Assembly: GCA_033725935.1 (NCBI GenBank)
Contig: MU867071.1
Coordinates: 300,392 to 364,391, forward strand
DNA: 64,000 bases
Direction of reading: 5' to 3'
Origin: Cladorrhinum sp. PSN259
Lineage: Eukaryota; Ascomycota; Sordariomycetes; Sordariales; Podosporaceae
Of the stretch, positions 1-10,699 are shown one piece after another; within the stretch, counting starts at the first letter, position 1; the number at the start of each line of letters is the position of its first letter. The notes under the pieces are model-generated. The model saw only the letters and a list, made by a program, of their open reading frames with translations. It had not been told where the DNA came from and made no database searches. A program made the position numbers and the translations under genes.

Positions 1-275
1 GAAGAAGTAATGGGAGATGTGAGGAGGGATGCGGGCGAGGTTATGCTGCGATTCTTCTCTTAGAAAGTCTTCTCCATTAGTTTGTCTGGAAGGAAAAGCA
101 GAAAGGGTCCAGAAGATAGACAGTTATCGTCTTTTAGCGGTTGATACTTCATCATCACATGATAGAAAAAAACCATGCAGAAGTCTTTTTCTCTCCTCTC
201 GTTTCAACATGATGTGATCGGACATCTAACTAACAAGCAGAGTTATCCTCAAGTATCTCATCTCAGCACCTCACT

Positions 276-1198
276 TTAGCAACCACGCTTCAGATCCATG
301 ATCTCCTCCTCCTTTTGATAAATCTTATCCTGGAGCTGACGGAGTTCAGCAGCTGTTGCCTCCTTATCAGACTCCAAGTCTCGGAGCCTATTCTTCAACT
401 TCGCAATCTCCTCTCCCTTCTGCTTATCCAACTCCCTGCCTGCTGAGGTATCCTCCAGTTTCTTGCCCCCCGCAAGCTCCTTCTGGATCAAGATCTGCTT
501 AGGGTCGAACTTCATAAGATGACGGACAATGTCAAGGGCACCCTTCTTGGTGTTGTCATAAGGCAATACCGTGGCCCCTCCCCTGATCATATCGCCCCAA
601 ATCTCATCTTTCTCCTTCCGTTTCTGAATCCGCCCCTCTGCTTCATTGCGATTCGTCCACATAGTCCCGCCTATAACGAGACGTTCGTATGCCTGTTCCC
701 CCAGTAGTTTCTTGAAGAGCCGTGTGCGGCTAAGTTCAGCGGCCCCGACACGCGGCTGGTTGATGGGCTGGAGGAACACAACACCGTTGAGCATTGTGCC
801 CTCCATGTACTTTTCCATCAGGTGCAAGGAAATGAGCTTGAGGATATCGACCTCTGTGCGCTTGCTGTCATCAAAGCCAGGTGTGTCAATGAGGGTTACC
901 GACTGTCCGTCAATCATACATGGAACAGACACTGCCTTGTCTGTCACTGTTTCCCGTCTTTTTTTTAGCATTGGTTTTAGGTAGAGAGAAAAAATGGCAC
1001 AGTGGCAGGAGCGCAAACACGTACCAGAGTCAACACCATCGTTCATTCTGAGGCTGGTGTTACCGGTAACCTTCGACACAAACGTGGTTTTACCAGCACC
1101 TGTCACACCGATAACCTGCGCAAGGTTAGGCCATGTGGCTTGAGATTGGAGGAGATTGGGATGTAACATACCGCAATGAGAATCTCGTGGGGCGCCAT
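276..1198 (-). CDS. P-loop GTPase with C-terminal coiled coil
   Basis: I join three exons on the minus strand (1198-1172, 1115-1025, 946-276), giving 262 residues. The start is MAPHEILIAV, and both introns are GT-AG. Visible motifs are a Walker A/G1 loop (GVTGAGKT, residues 12-19) and a G3 motif DTPGFDD (from residue 60). A TMWT stretch lies where the G4 specificity motif is expected, without a canonical NKxD. The last ~60 residues are charged heptad-like sequence, probably a coiled coil. This resembles the AIG1/septin-like TRAFAC GTPases common in filamentous fungi, often near heterokaryon-incompatibility genes. No partner or substrate can be named. The class is fairly sure; the cellular role is unknown. 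Confidence 0.75.
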
Positions 1199-2556
1199 TC
1201 TTGTCATAGTTGGGCTATCCAAAATCTGACTCTCGTGGAAGTCAAGGTTGTCGAAACTATGGTGGTGGTCCTAGCTATTCATTCGAATATTTTGACAAAT
1301 TAGCTGTCGAAGCTGTCGTCGTTATTGCTGTCGCTGGTTCGCAACCAGGAGATGTCTCTTTATAATGTTTTTCTCTCTGTAGAACCCCGCCTGTTTGCAC
1401 TGTTATCTGAGGTGCTGCATGAGCCCGAAGACTGGAAAATTTCATGACGGTCCTACCCGTGTGTACAAGGGTCTTTGGGCAGCGGAGAAGCAGGCAGATA
1501 GACAGAACAGACAGAGCACCCCTCCTTGATAGGGTAGATACTGCATTTGGCAGTGGCATGCTGTAAGCCTCCGTGCGAAATACATCTGGTGGAGCTGCTT
1601 GAGGTGAGCAGGATTCGAAAAGAGATGGGCACTAGCCGATCAGATGGGAAGGGGCTAAACAGAGCCTCTGGCTGAGAGTAGTTATTGGTGACACCCCCAT
1701 GCGAGGTATGAGAAGTGTTAAGGGAACTTGCAGATTCAGGTGAGGCCTACAATGACAAACACTGACGATTGGCATCCACTTGATTCTGTCATCTCAGGAT
1801 ATGATTATGAAGTCCAGATAATGCAGTATCAAACTACTTGGGAAGTAAGAAAAGAAGCAAGAGAATAGCGTAAATGAAAAAGCAATTGAATATAAGATGT
1901 CTCGATGAAGTCATGGTAGATTCACATCCGGGAGAGTGTTAAGAAGTCGATGTTGAGCTGCTTTCTGCGTGAACATTATAGCATGATGCAGGAATGATGA
2001 GGTTGCTGAAACTTTGGAAGAGATCTAGATAAACTAAAACGGCGGAATTTTAGTTCTAGGTACTAGGTCGTGGTGGAAAATAAATCTTTCATGACAATTA
2101 TTAAAACGGAAGGAGGTGTGCGCTAAGGGGAAGTTGTTACTTGAGGAGTGGGCCAAGCTCTTTAGCATTGAGCATCAAATTGATAGAATGATAACAGTTG
2201 ATTTTGACGAGCCCGGGATTTTGCCGTGAAGTAAAAGATGAAAAGAGTTCTCATTTTAGTTCATGATGTATGTGGCATCATTCTTTGCGTAAGGAAAGCA
2301 ACTGCCAAGTGATTGATCACGTTCAATATTTTGTGAGTGTAGGCCTCACATAAAATCTGCAAGTTCCCTCAAAACCATCTCATACCTTCCGTAATCGGCC
2401 AAAAATCAACCAAACTTGATTTTTCCTTTAGATTGCGCGTCAAGACCGCCCTCCCTCATTACAAGCTCCATAAACATCTAGCATCCGTCATCGTCATAGA
2501 AAAGTTACAAAAAATCATTCCCACCCCTCACTTCGACTCACCTCATCCATATCATC
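1199..2556. other. Intergenic region containing a degenerate TIR element
   Basis: This is the divergent spacer between the GTPase and the FolB-like gene. A minus-strand open frame at 1275-1559 (94 codons) lies in the likely 5' leader of the GTPase and has no recognisable composition or domain. The right part is occupied by the inverted-repeat element listed separately. Confidence 0.6.
1704..2387. mobile_element. Non-autonomous element with ~48-bp terminal inverted repeats (MITE-like)
   Basis: The ends are inverted copies. The left end (1704-1750) matches the reverse complement of the right end (2339-2387) in blocks: AGGTATGAGA, then AGGGAACTTGCAGATT, then GTGAGGCCTAC, with small differences between the blocks. 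The ~590-bp interior has no substantial open reading frame, so the element would be non-autonomous or decayed. I see no clear target-site duplication. It sits about 170 bp upstream of the FolB-like start codon. The inverted repeat is directly visible; the mobile-element label is inference. Confidence 0.65.
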
Positions 2557-3488
2557 ATGTCCTCACCACCCCTAACAACAACCTTCTTGGTTCACTCTCT
2601 CGCAGGCGAGCTCCCCGCCACAGTCCGCGTCTCCAATCTCTCAACCTTTCTCTCCTCAGCAGGCCACGACGCCTGGAATCGTCCCGCTAAAACTCAGCCA
2701 TGCTTCCTCTCAGCCGAAGTCGGGTTCTCTGAACCATTCAACACCGCAGCCACAACCGATAAATTGGGCGAAGATACAGTACACTACGGCACACTCTCCA
2801 AAGCCCTTCTAGCCAGTTTGGACTCTTACGCACCGTTAAATAACGGTGATGAAGCAGATGGGAGTGTACAAGATGTTTTGGGCAAACTATGGAGTGACCT
2901 GACAGGACAGGACCTTGCAGGAGCTAGTACAAACAAGGAAGGCTTCTTCAAGAGGGCAAGCTTGGGAAAGACGGTTAGGTTGTTGAGTGTGAGCGTGTTA
3001 TTGCCCAAGGCCAGTTTGCTGGGAGAAGGGGTGCGGTATACTACTACTGCTGTTTTCAAGGACTCAGCGGAGGTGGAGGCGAGAGCGTTAAAGATGGAGA
3101 TTTTGAGGTTGAGGGTCCCGGTGTTGATTGGAGTGAATGCTAATGAGAGGGAGGCGAAGCAGATGGTTGTTACGAGTGTTGCAGTTGAGCAGGTGGCTAG
3201 GAAGGTGGATTTATTTACCAAGGTTGAGGGGATCGTTGCTAAGGTATGTTTTATGCCGTGTCTCGCTCAAGGAATAATACTAATGTTTGGGCACTATAGG
3301 CGCTCGAAGAATCATCGTTTGAGACTTTGGAAGCATTGGGCACTCATATTATTGATCGGGTGGAGGAGGGGTATGTGAATACTCAGGATTATCTTGTGCA
3401 TATCCTCATGGAGAAGCCTATTGCGGTTCCTCTGGCAGATTGCCCAATTGTTGAGGTACGGAGGTTGGTAAAGGATTATCATCGGTAA
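2557..3488 (+). CDS. Dihydroneopterin aldolase (FolB)-fold protein
   Basis: Two exons (2557-3243, 3300-3488) give 291 residues. The 56-nt intron has donor GTATGT, a TACTAAT branch point and acceptor TATAG. The protein looks like two FolB/tunnelling-fold halves. The second ends with MEKPIAVPLADCPIVEVRR, where K268 is at the place of the catalytic lysine of dihydroneopterin aldolases. In fungi the folate pathway aldolase is normally the N-terminal part of trifunctional Fol1, so this stand-alone protein is either an extra FolB-domain protein or a divergent aldolase/epimerase. Activity on dihydroneopterin is an inference from the fold. The TIR element lies in its promoter region. Confidence 0.75.
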
Positions 3489-3948
3489 AGGGGGTTTAGA
3501 GAAGGAATGAGGGCAAAAGTGGGATTATACCTTACCCCTTTTCTGCAAGCAGTCAGCTTGCATCTATACGATTCTTGCAGCCTGTGGTAACTGGAAGTCA
3601 TTGCAATGGCTAATGCAAAATCTCGGGCCTCTCTTATTCTTGACCTCTTCATGGCACTTAATAGGGTGAAGATCTCTTACACTGGATCGGCTTTATTTCC
3701 AGCTTTGATACCGAATGCATCGTACTGGATATTACGTTACGCTCGATTACATATCTCAAGTTCAAAAGGAGCATAAGATTTGGGTTGAAGGCTCATAGCC
3801 TGCAGAAGATCCTCTCATTTGAACAGCCGCCAAATAACAACAATTTTATGCACCATTATAAGCCCCCCGCCAAACGCCCGCAAAAAGATCAATAACAATA
3901 TGTACCCCAAAGAAAAAGATATCCCTTGCCAACTCCCATCAACTAGAT
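3489..3948. other. Convergent intergenic spacer
   Basis: This is the 3' space between the FolB-like gene and RPF2, which point towards each other. No coding or structural signal was seen. Confidence 0.5.
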
Positions 3949-5069
3949 TTATGCCTTGGCGGCCGTCTTTTTCCTCTTGGGCTGCTCCTCCTCGAACAAT
4001 GTCTCCTCCTCATCGTCATCCTTCACATCTCTCTCGCGTTTGAGACCCTTCATCTTTCTTGTCTGCAGCTCGCTGAGATCAAGCTTGCCCAGATGGATCC
4101 TACCAAGCTTGTCACCCATAATATCGGTAGAAATGTTCTTCTTGGTACGCTCTTCGCTTGTCCTGGGCTTACGCATGGCCTCCTTGAGCATAGCATCATC
4201 CGGCTCCTGAATGCGACCAAGACGGAAGTCCATGCGGGGACCGTGCTCCTCGAGCTCGACGCGGGGAAGCTTCTGGCCGGAGCGCTTGGTGTGAATAGTG
4301 TAGACGCGGAGGTGGAGAGTAGGCTTCGATGAAGGATCATCAGAGTTCGTCGTGGCCGAGGTGGTTGGCTCATCGGCGGTTACGGAAATAATGTATTTGA
4401 GACCCTCGACGTCGATCTTGTTGGAAACGTCACCCTTGAAGAAGTCGATGAGCATCGACTTGGCCATGGTGAAGGCGTTTGGTACTGGTGATTCGAAGGC
4501 GGTCCCGGAAAACACCATCAATGGCCTCGACCCTACGGGCACCTTGTTGGTCTTGAACTGAGATATGCTGCGGAAGGTGTCGGCGTCGAGGATGAACTCG
4601 AGCATGTCCAGGAGCTTGTAGTCGAAGGTACGGGCGAAGGTAATGGTGTGCGGGCGCTTCTTGTTGGAGCTGCCAAAGAGGAGCATGCTGCAGTCGTTCT
4701 TCTCAGAGAAGAAGCAAAGGGAGGTGGCATCTTCGAAAGGATGGATGGGATTCTTCTTGGTGAAGCGCTTGGAGTGGACTTGTCTGAGGGCAAAGAGGTC
4801 TCCCATGGCATCCTGGGTCTATATCAATTCACTTGTCTTAGTATGGGCGCATACTGAGCGAGTCTGGGCGGGGCGCCATACGATCTGGCTGCATGTTGTC
4901 CCCCTCAGGAAGAGGGAAGTCTTGGGGTTCTCATGGACCTTGGGGGCCTTCTTCTCCAAGGCGCGCTTGGAGCGGGCGGTCTTTGGTTTACTGTTAAATA
5001 GCTGAAATTAGCTGACGGTGTCTGTAACAAGATGAAGCAATCAGTTGATACATACACTTGACGAAGCAT
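3949..5069 (-). CDS. RPF2: Ribosome production factor 2 (Brix domain)
   Basis: Rpf2 works with Rrs1 to bring the 5S RNP (5S rRNA, L5, L11) into pre-60S particles in the nucleolus. I join exons 5069-5056 (only 14 nt, encoding MLRQ plus two bases), 4990-4882 and 4818-3949, giving 330 residues. The joined N-terminus (KPKTARSKRALEKK, then LFLRGTTCSQ, then FTKKNPIHPFED) fits the Rpf2 family well and fixes the tiny first exon. The Brix fold spans roughly residues 30-260, and the C-terminus is an acidic then lysine-rich tail. The first ATG context and all junctions are in phase. It faces the Gemin2-like gene across a ~306-bp divergent promoter. Confidence 0.92.
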
Positions 5070-5375
5070 ATTTGCGCCAAAATTGAGTATCGCGATGATG
5101 ATTACGAGTCTGTTCTGGCCGCAGGGACCATCAATTGAAAGAAAATCGTAACTTTGCTGGGATCTTTTTCTTATCGATAATGAAAAGCTGAAGTGGGGCC
5201 GAAACATTGAGGACTGTCCGCTGCAACTGCTGTGCACTTCAGCTCCAAATCCTTGTCCACTTAATTAATACATACAGGGTTGGGGAAACCTTGGAACTTG
5301 AACCTGCGACTTTTAAACCGAGCATCAACTTCAGATATAACCACCAACTTGTGGCGAGTGCCATACGATCTCACG
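5070..5375. promoter_or_regulatory. Divergent promoter of RPF2 and the Gemin2-like gene
   Basis: This 306-bp stretch separates the two start codons, so it must hold both promoters and 5' leaders. An in-frame ATG at 5280 could extend the rightward protein by 32 residues, but the sequence there does not look conserved. No other signal was recognised. Confidence 0.5.
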
Positions 5376-6991
5376 ATGGGCTCGAAGCGCGACTACAGCG
5401 CTTTGGCGGCGGAAGACTACGATGACGGTGACAATAATGAGCCTGTTGTGCCAGAGCAATCTTCCAACAAACGTAGGCGCGAGCAACAGCAATCGAAGTC
5501 GAAATCAAAACAAACAGAGGGCAAAACCGATCCCACATATGGCCAGAAGACCGCATTCCCCGGACTCGACGATGGAGACATGCAATTAAGTGACGACGAC
5601 CTCGAGTTCGAAGAATGTGGTGATGCGCTCGCCTACCTGAAATCCGTTCGGTAAGTTTCACTTTTCCCTTGCCATTTCCCCCTGGCGCATGCATCACCAA
5701 ACCAGCCATCGCTAAACAAATTATCTTTTCCACCTCAGCCATCGGAGACGGATCATCACATGAAGGAATAGTATACTAATGGTAAGTGAATATTTACAGT
5801 CAAGAAGCCAGACATGTCCCGCACATAATCGTCGCACCCAAAGTCGGTCCTCAACTCCCGCCTGAGCTCTCATCCAACGACGATCAAGGCGACCGAACAC
5901 TCTACGAAAACGGGGTAGGCGATTCCCGGGGATACTACCAAGACGGCGCATATACAGCCGCACCCTTCTCACCCTCATCTGCCGCCTCTTCTCCGGTGCC
6001 TATCACCGACTGGTCTAGCCCCGACATCTTCGCTGCCCAAAACAAAGCTCTCCGAGAAGCCTATTACTCCTCTCTTACCAAATCATTCCTCGCCCTCCGC
6101 GCCAAACTTCACCAGGACCCTTCCCCAGAACTGATTGCTGCCCTGCCGAAAGACCACGGTACAGAGGTAGGATCGTTCGGCGCCCGCTCCTGGACGTTCA
6201 GGGTGTGGACCACGCGCATAAGACACACGGATCCTTTGCCTGTGCAGATTGCAGCGTTGGATAGGCAGAGCGTGCTGAAACTGATTCGGATTATCTTGGG
6301 TGGCAAGTTTATCAGGCGTGGATACGAACTACGCGAGAGGACCAGCCGGTGGATATGGGCTTTGTTGGCTAGACTGCCAGATAGAGGAGAGTTGGGGTAT
6401 GATGAGGTGGGTTGGGTGAGGGAGTTGGGTAAGAGGGCGGTGTTGATGATGGTTAGTATGACGCACGCAGAGGCTTTGAGGGAGGAGGTTGAAGATGTGG
6501 ACGGTGAGGATTTTGAAGATGACCAAGGGTCGGATGGAGAGATTGTGGTCGATGAGGATGGGGTAGGGGTCAGTTTGCCTCCAACTGAGGAAGAAGAGGC
6601 ACAGGCTCCGTCTGTTGAGAAACAGCCTTCTGAAGACGCAGCTGATGTCCCTCAGGAACCGGAAGAGGGAGAGGTTGACATGGATATTGATGATGGAGAG
6701 GTGACTGACGATGAAAAAGACGAAGCGAGTCGTATCGCAGCACTCAAAGATCGCCTCCTTGCCAGTCTTGATGAAGCTGAGGAATACGACGAGCAGCAGG
6801 GTGAAATTCAATTGGCAGAGGAAGTAGAGGGGGAGTATGGGGAGGAGATTGCCAGGCGGAAGGCTATAGAAGAAGCCGACCGAGCGACGATGAATATGCA
6901 AGCGACTTTGAACATGATTTTAACTGTTGCTGGTGAGTTATACGGGCAGAGAGACTTGCTCGAGTTTCGCAATCCCTTCATTGGAAGTTAA
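5376..6991 (+). CDS. Gemin2/SIP1-like SMN-complex protein
   Basis: Two exons (5376-5650, 5800-6991) give 488 residues. The intron has donor GTAAGT and acceptor TTTACAG, with TACTAAT upstream of the acceptor. The conserved core begins at DALAYLKSVRQEARHVP across the splice junction. It continues through SSPDIFAAQNKALREAYYSSL and the helical RWIWALLARLPDRGEL block, and ends with NMILTVAGELYGQRDLLEF. This is the pattern of fungal Gemin2 (SIP1/Brr1) proteins, which assist Sm-ring assembly on snRNAs. The region between the two helical blocks has an acidic insertion (about residues 250-350). A second GTAAGT inside the intron suggests possible alternative splicing. Confidence 0.82.
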
Positions 6992-7303
6992 CTGTCACAG
7001 ACATAGAATGTTTCACAACAGTGCAGTAAGTAGATTCTCATATCCTCAACAATACATAGCTTCATAATGCAAATTTGACTATTCTCACATGTCACATTCA
7101 CAACTTCCTGTCATCTGCTCTTGAGATGAACGACAGTGGGGCAAGCAACGATCCCTGCCATTCTGAGATAAGATAAGCCCCACGTTCCACTAAAAAGTTG
7201 ATTGAGAGTAAATCTTCAATTTTGCGCCTGCAATCTCGAGCGGTTGTTCTGAACCTCTCAGCACTTTACAAAACATAGAAAGTGCTACATTCACATCTCC
7301 ACT
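6992..7303. other. Spacer upstream of PWP1
   Basis: This 312-bp stretch holds the 3' end of the Gemin2-like transcript and the PWP1 promoter. Nothing further was recognised. Confidence 0.5.
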
Positions 7304-8977
7304 ATGTCCATGATTACTAGCACCGCGTGGGTGCCGAGAGGCTTCGCCGCGCCCTTCCCCAACAAGTACAAGTTCGACGAGGAGGAATTCGAGCGGATCG
7401 CTACCCTCGCCAAGCTCCAGCTCGATGATGCGCAGGAGGACCTAGAGGAGGCACAGGAGGCCGAAGCTGCAGAGAATCATAAGAGTTCAAAAAAATCAAA
7501 GAAAGAGAAGGCGGAGGAAGCTGCCGCCGACAAGGATGACGACGCTTCAGATATCGAAATCGATGATGACCTTAAAGAGTACGACCTCGAGCACTACGAC
7601 GACACAGATGAGGAGGCAGGCGAGGGTCAATCGATGGGCATGTTCGGAAACGTCAAGTCTTTGGCGTATTACGACTCAAACAAGGAGGATCCGTATATCA
7701 CCCTCCAGGACGATGGCGCATCAGACGATGAGGAGCGCGAGGAGCTTCAAGTTCTCGCAACCGACAACCTCCTCTTAGCCGCCAAGGTAGAGGACGAGCT
7801 CGCCCATCTCGAAGTTTACGTCTACGAGGATGCAGCCGATAACCTCTACGTCCACCACGACATCATGCTCCCCGCGATACCGCTCTGCGTGGAATGGCTC
7901 GATTGCCCAGTCAGCAAACCAGGCGTCGACAAGGATTCTGCAGCAAACTTTGTAGCTATCGGCACGTTCGACCCTGATATCGAGATCTGGGATCTGGACA
8001 CTGTAGACTGCATGTATCCCAACGCTATCCTCGGCCAAGGTGGAAACCCAGACCAACAAGACGGCGAAGGCAAGAAGAAAAAGAAGAAGAAAAAGTCCAA
8101 AAAGGCAAACGACGAGTATCACGTTGACGCCGTTTTGGCTCTTGCAGCCAACCGCAAGCATCGGAACCTTTTGGCTTCCGGATCAGCAGACAAGACCATC
8201 AAGCTTTGGGACTTGAACACGGCCAAGTGCGCCAAATCGTACAGTTATCACACTGACAAGGTCTGCTCGTTGGCATGGCACACACTCGAATCTACCGTCC
8301 TGTTGTCAGGCTCTTACGACCGCACAGCAGCAGTAGCTGACATGCGCGCCCCTGGCGAGGCTCCCAAGCGCGTAGGAGTAGAATCAGATATTGAGACAGT
8401 CAGATGGGACCCTCACAACCCAAACAACTTCTTCGTATCAACCGAGAACGGCATCGTCCACTACTTTGATGTGCGAAACGCATCAACGGATCCTTCGGCA
8501 TCTAGATCAATCTGGCAGCTGCAGGCTCACGACGAGTCTGTCTCTTCGTTCGATCTCAACCCCGTCATCCCAGGATTCATGGTCACCGGTTCGACAGACA
8601 AGACGGTGAAACTGTGGGACATCAGCGCCACTGGCCCCTCGCTTGTGGTTTCTAGAGACTTTGACGTCGGCAAGGTCTTCTCTACACAGTTTGCACCTGA
8701 CAAGGAGGTTGCGTTCAGAATTGCTGTTGCTGGCAGCAAGGGCACCATGCACATCTGGGACACGAGCACGAACGCTGGTGTTCGCAAGGCTTTTGCTCAG
8801 AGGGTTCCCGAGTTGAGTACCGCCCCGGCGGATAAGCCTGAGGATCGGATTGTCGGTGTGAATGAGGATGACAGTAGCGAGAGTGAGGATGAGGGTGAGG
8901 AAGAGGATGGTGACTCGGATGAGCAGGATTCTGATGAGGATGGGTCTGGTGGTGGTGATTCTATGGATGAGGATTAA
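7304..8977 (+). CDS. PWP1: Periodic tryptophan protein 1 (WD40)
   Basis: A single exon encodes 557 residues, the usual size for this nucleolar WD40 protein needed for 60S ribosome biogenesis and rDNA transcription. It starts with MSMITSTAWVPRGFAAPFPNKY, where the TAWVPRG motif is typical of Pwp1. A long acidic/lysine-rich insert follows (about residues 50-110), then WD repeats with clear cores (IKLWDLNTAKC, VKLWDISAT, MHIWDTS). The C-terminal ~40 residues are almost entirely Asp, Glu, Ser and Gly. The KKKKKKKKSKK tract in the middle is likely a nucleolar localisation signal. Confidence 0.93.
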   Translation: MSMITSTAWVPRGFAAPFPNKYKFDEEEFERIATLAKLQLDDAQEDLEEAQEAEAAENHKSSKKSKKEKAEEAAADKDDDASDIEIDDDLKEYDLEHYDDTDEEAGEGQSMGMFGNVKSLAYYDSNKEDPYITLQDDGASDDEEREELQVLATDNLLLAAKVEDELAHLEVYVYEDAADNLYVHHDIMLPAIPLCVEWLDCPVSKPGVDKDSAANFVAIGTFDPDIEIWDLDTVDCMYPNAILGQGGNPDQQDGEGKKKKKKKKSKKANDEYHVDAVLALAANRKHRNLLASGSADKTIKLWDLNTAKCAKSYSYHTDKVCSLAWHTLESTVLLSGSYDRTAAVADMRAPGEAPKRVGVESDIETVRWDPHNPNNFFVSTENGIVHYFDVRNASTDPSASRSIWQLQAHDESVSSFDLNPVIPGFMVTGSTDKTVKLWDISATGPSLVVSRDFDVGKVFSTQFAPDKEVAFRIAVAGSKGTMHIWDTSTNAGVRKAFAQRVPELSTAPADKPEDRIVGVNEDDSSESEDEGEEEDGDSDEQDSDEDGSGGGDSMDED

Positions 8978-9250
8978 GGGGTTAATATATGTAGATAAAA
9001 ATGCGGAACTGAGTCCCGTTATGAGTCAAACTGAGTTCTTGTCTTTATGAGCGAGCATGTAGAAGCTTCTCAGTGGGTATTGAAAGTGTACCTGAGCAGT
9101 CTGTATGATTCTGTCTTGTCTCTCCATCAATAGGGGTATCTTTCTATCTGTCCACTCTCTCCAATATCATACATTTTCTTGTCACCAGGATATCAAACAC
9201 TTTCAACGCCTCTCATACACATGTTATACATTTCCCTTTCACCTCTCCAT

Positions 9251-10224
9251 TTATATATCCCCCCAACCAGCAAACCCCTTTACCCTCTCCACAAACCTCG
9301 CCAAAACTCCCCCTCCAACCCTTCTCACCATCTTTCCCAGCCCATTTCTATCACTATCATCATCCATAAAAACCAACATCAAATGCAAGTACCCAAACAA
9401 ACCCGCATCAAACTCCCCGGCCTGTTCACTCCCGAAAAACCATCCCTCCTGTTCTCGACTCAGCAGCTCGCCAGCCAAACATTCCAACGCCTCCTTTGCT
9501 TCCGCGTATATGGCCTCCTCGTCAATTGATTCCTTCCCAGCCTCCGGATTTGAATTCTTGCTCTGTAGTATAGAAGCCGCCGCCGCGGAACGTAACTGAT
9601 ATCGTAATGTTTTTCTGACGAGTGTAGAGGATGAGGAAGGGTTGATGTATAAGCGGTCAAGTAAGCGCGTGTATTTCGTGTCGAGGTAGAGCGTATACAA
9701 AAAGGCGTTGCGCAGTGGTGTTAAAAGGGTTGTGTATATTTCTTCTTTCTGGGAGGGTAATGGGATCTGTGTATTCGCAGGGGAATTTTGTGAGATGTAT
9801 GTTATGAGTTGGGATGATGCGATGGGTTTAGAAGTTTGAGGTTGGATGAGGAAGGGTAAGGAGCCGGTTGGCGAAGCATGGTTTGTTGAGGGTTGAGTTC
9901 GGTGTGGCGTTTGGGTGAGGCGGAGGAGGGTCTACAATATGTTAGAAGGGAAGAGAGAAGGGGAAACCAGGGGAAGGGAAAAGGACAGACCTGGTATTTT
10001 AGACAGGTTGGATTGAATGATGGGAGGCCAGAAGCAGCGTCCTCGTCTGTAGTGAAGATGTAGAGTGTTGGGAGTGTGGAATGCGTGAGGGCTTGCGTTC
10101 GCGCAGGCAGGTCGTTGGCGGGGTATGTGAGTAAAGGGAATTGGTTAAAGAGTTGTTGGATCGGTTTGGGAATTTGAAGGGTTCCCCAGGGTGCTGGTGG
10201 TTTTGAGGGGGTCGTGGATGACAT
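9251..10224 (-). CDS. Metaxin-like SAM-complex subunit (Mtx2/Sam35 type)
   Basis: Two exons (10224-9991, 9931-9251) give 304 residues. The 59-nt intron has donor GTCTGT and acceptor TTGTAG. Characteristic pieces are PIQQLFNQFPLLTYPAND near the start, DAASGLPSFNPTCLKYQ at the junction, NHASPTGSLPFLI and FLYTLYLD. Together they mark the Tom37/metaxin family of the mitochondrial outer membrane, whose Sam35/Mtx2 branch helps insert beta-barrel proteins. The glutathione-transferase-like fold is a family property, not something proven here. An in-frame ATG at 10341 would add 39 residues of unlikely composition, so I start at MSSTTPSKPP. Confidence 0.78.
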
Positions 10225-10699
10225 GGTCGTTTCCCTGCTGTCTGTGGGACTTGGGGGGTTCGCAAATTGCCAACGGCGAATCTTGGAGACGGTAGTGTTG
10301 GTCAGTGGAGTCTGGTTGAAGTGTAAGTGATGAAGGTCCAAAAAGTCGCTGGAAATATCAAGGGCATCTCAGTTGTGCTTGGTCAAAGCTCTAAATTTCT
10401 TATCGATAAACCCCCCCATGGCCCCTTGATGAAGTCTATCATCACATCAGTACATTTTTTTGAAAAGCAGTTCCGAAGATGTGTCCCATTTTTCCTTTTT
10501 CTCCCAAGTATTTCAAAGTCTGTCTCTGACGGACCCAGCTAGTAATTCAGGCAAGAGCTTGAGATCTAGAAACCCGTTGCTAACCATCCCCATTTACAGA
10601 GGGTTATAATATCCCTGGACCATCGATTCCTTTCAAGCCGTTTGCAGGGCATTTATTTTTATTTACCAACGCTAAAAATAACTTGACATCTATGGCCGA
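10225..10699. other. Spacer between the metaxin-like gene and RIO1
   Basis: This holds the promoter of the metaxin-like gene and the 3' flank of RIO1, both on the minus strand. No feature was recognised. Confidence 0.5.

Noticed and set aside
1275..1559. A 94-codon minus-strand frame upstream of the GTPase
   Set aside because: No domain, random-looking composition, and it lies where the GTPase leader must be.
6329..6901. A 190-codon minus-strand frame
   Set aside because: It is antisense to the Gemin2-like gene; the hydrophobic translation is the complement of acidic codons.
9105..9599. A 164-codon plus-strand frame
   Set aside because: It is antisense to the 3' half of the metaxin-like gene.
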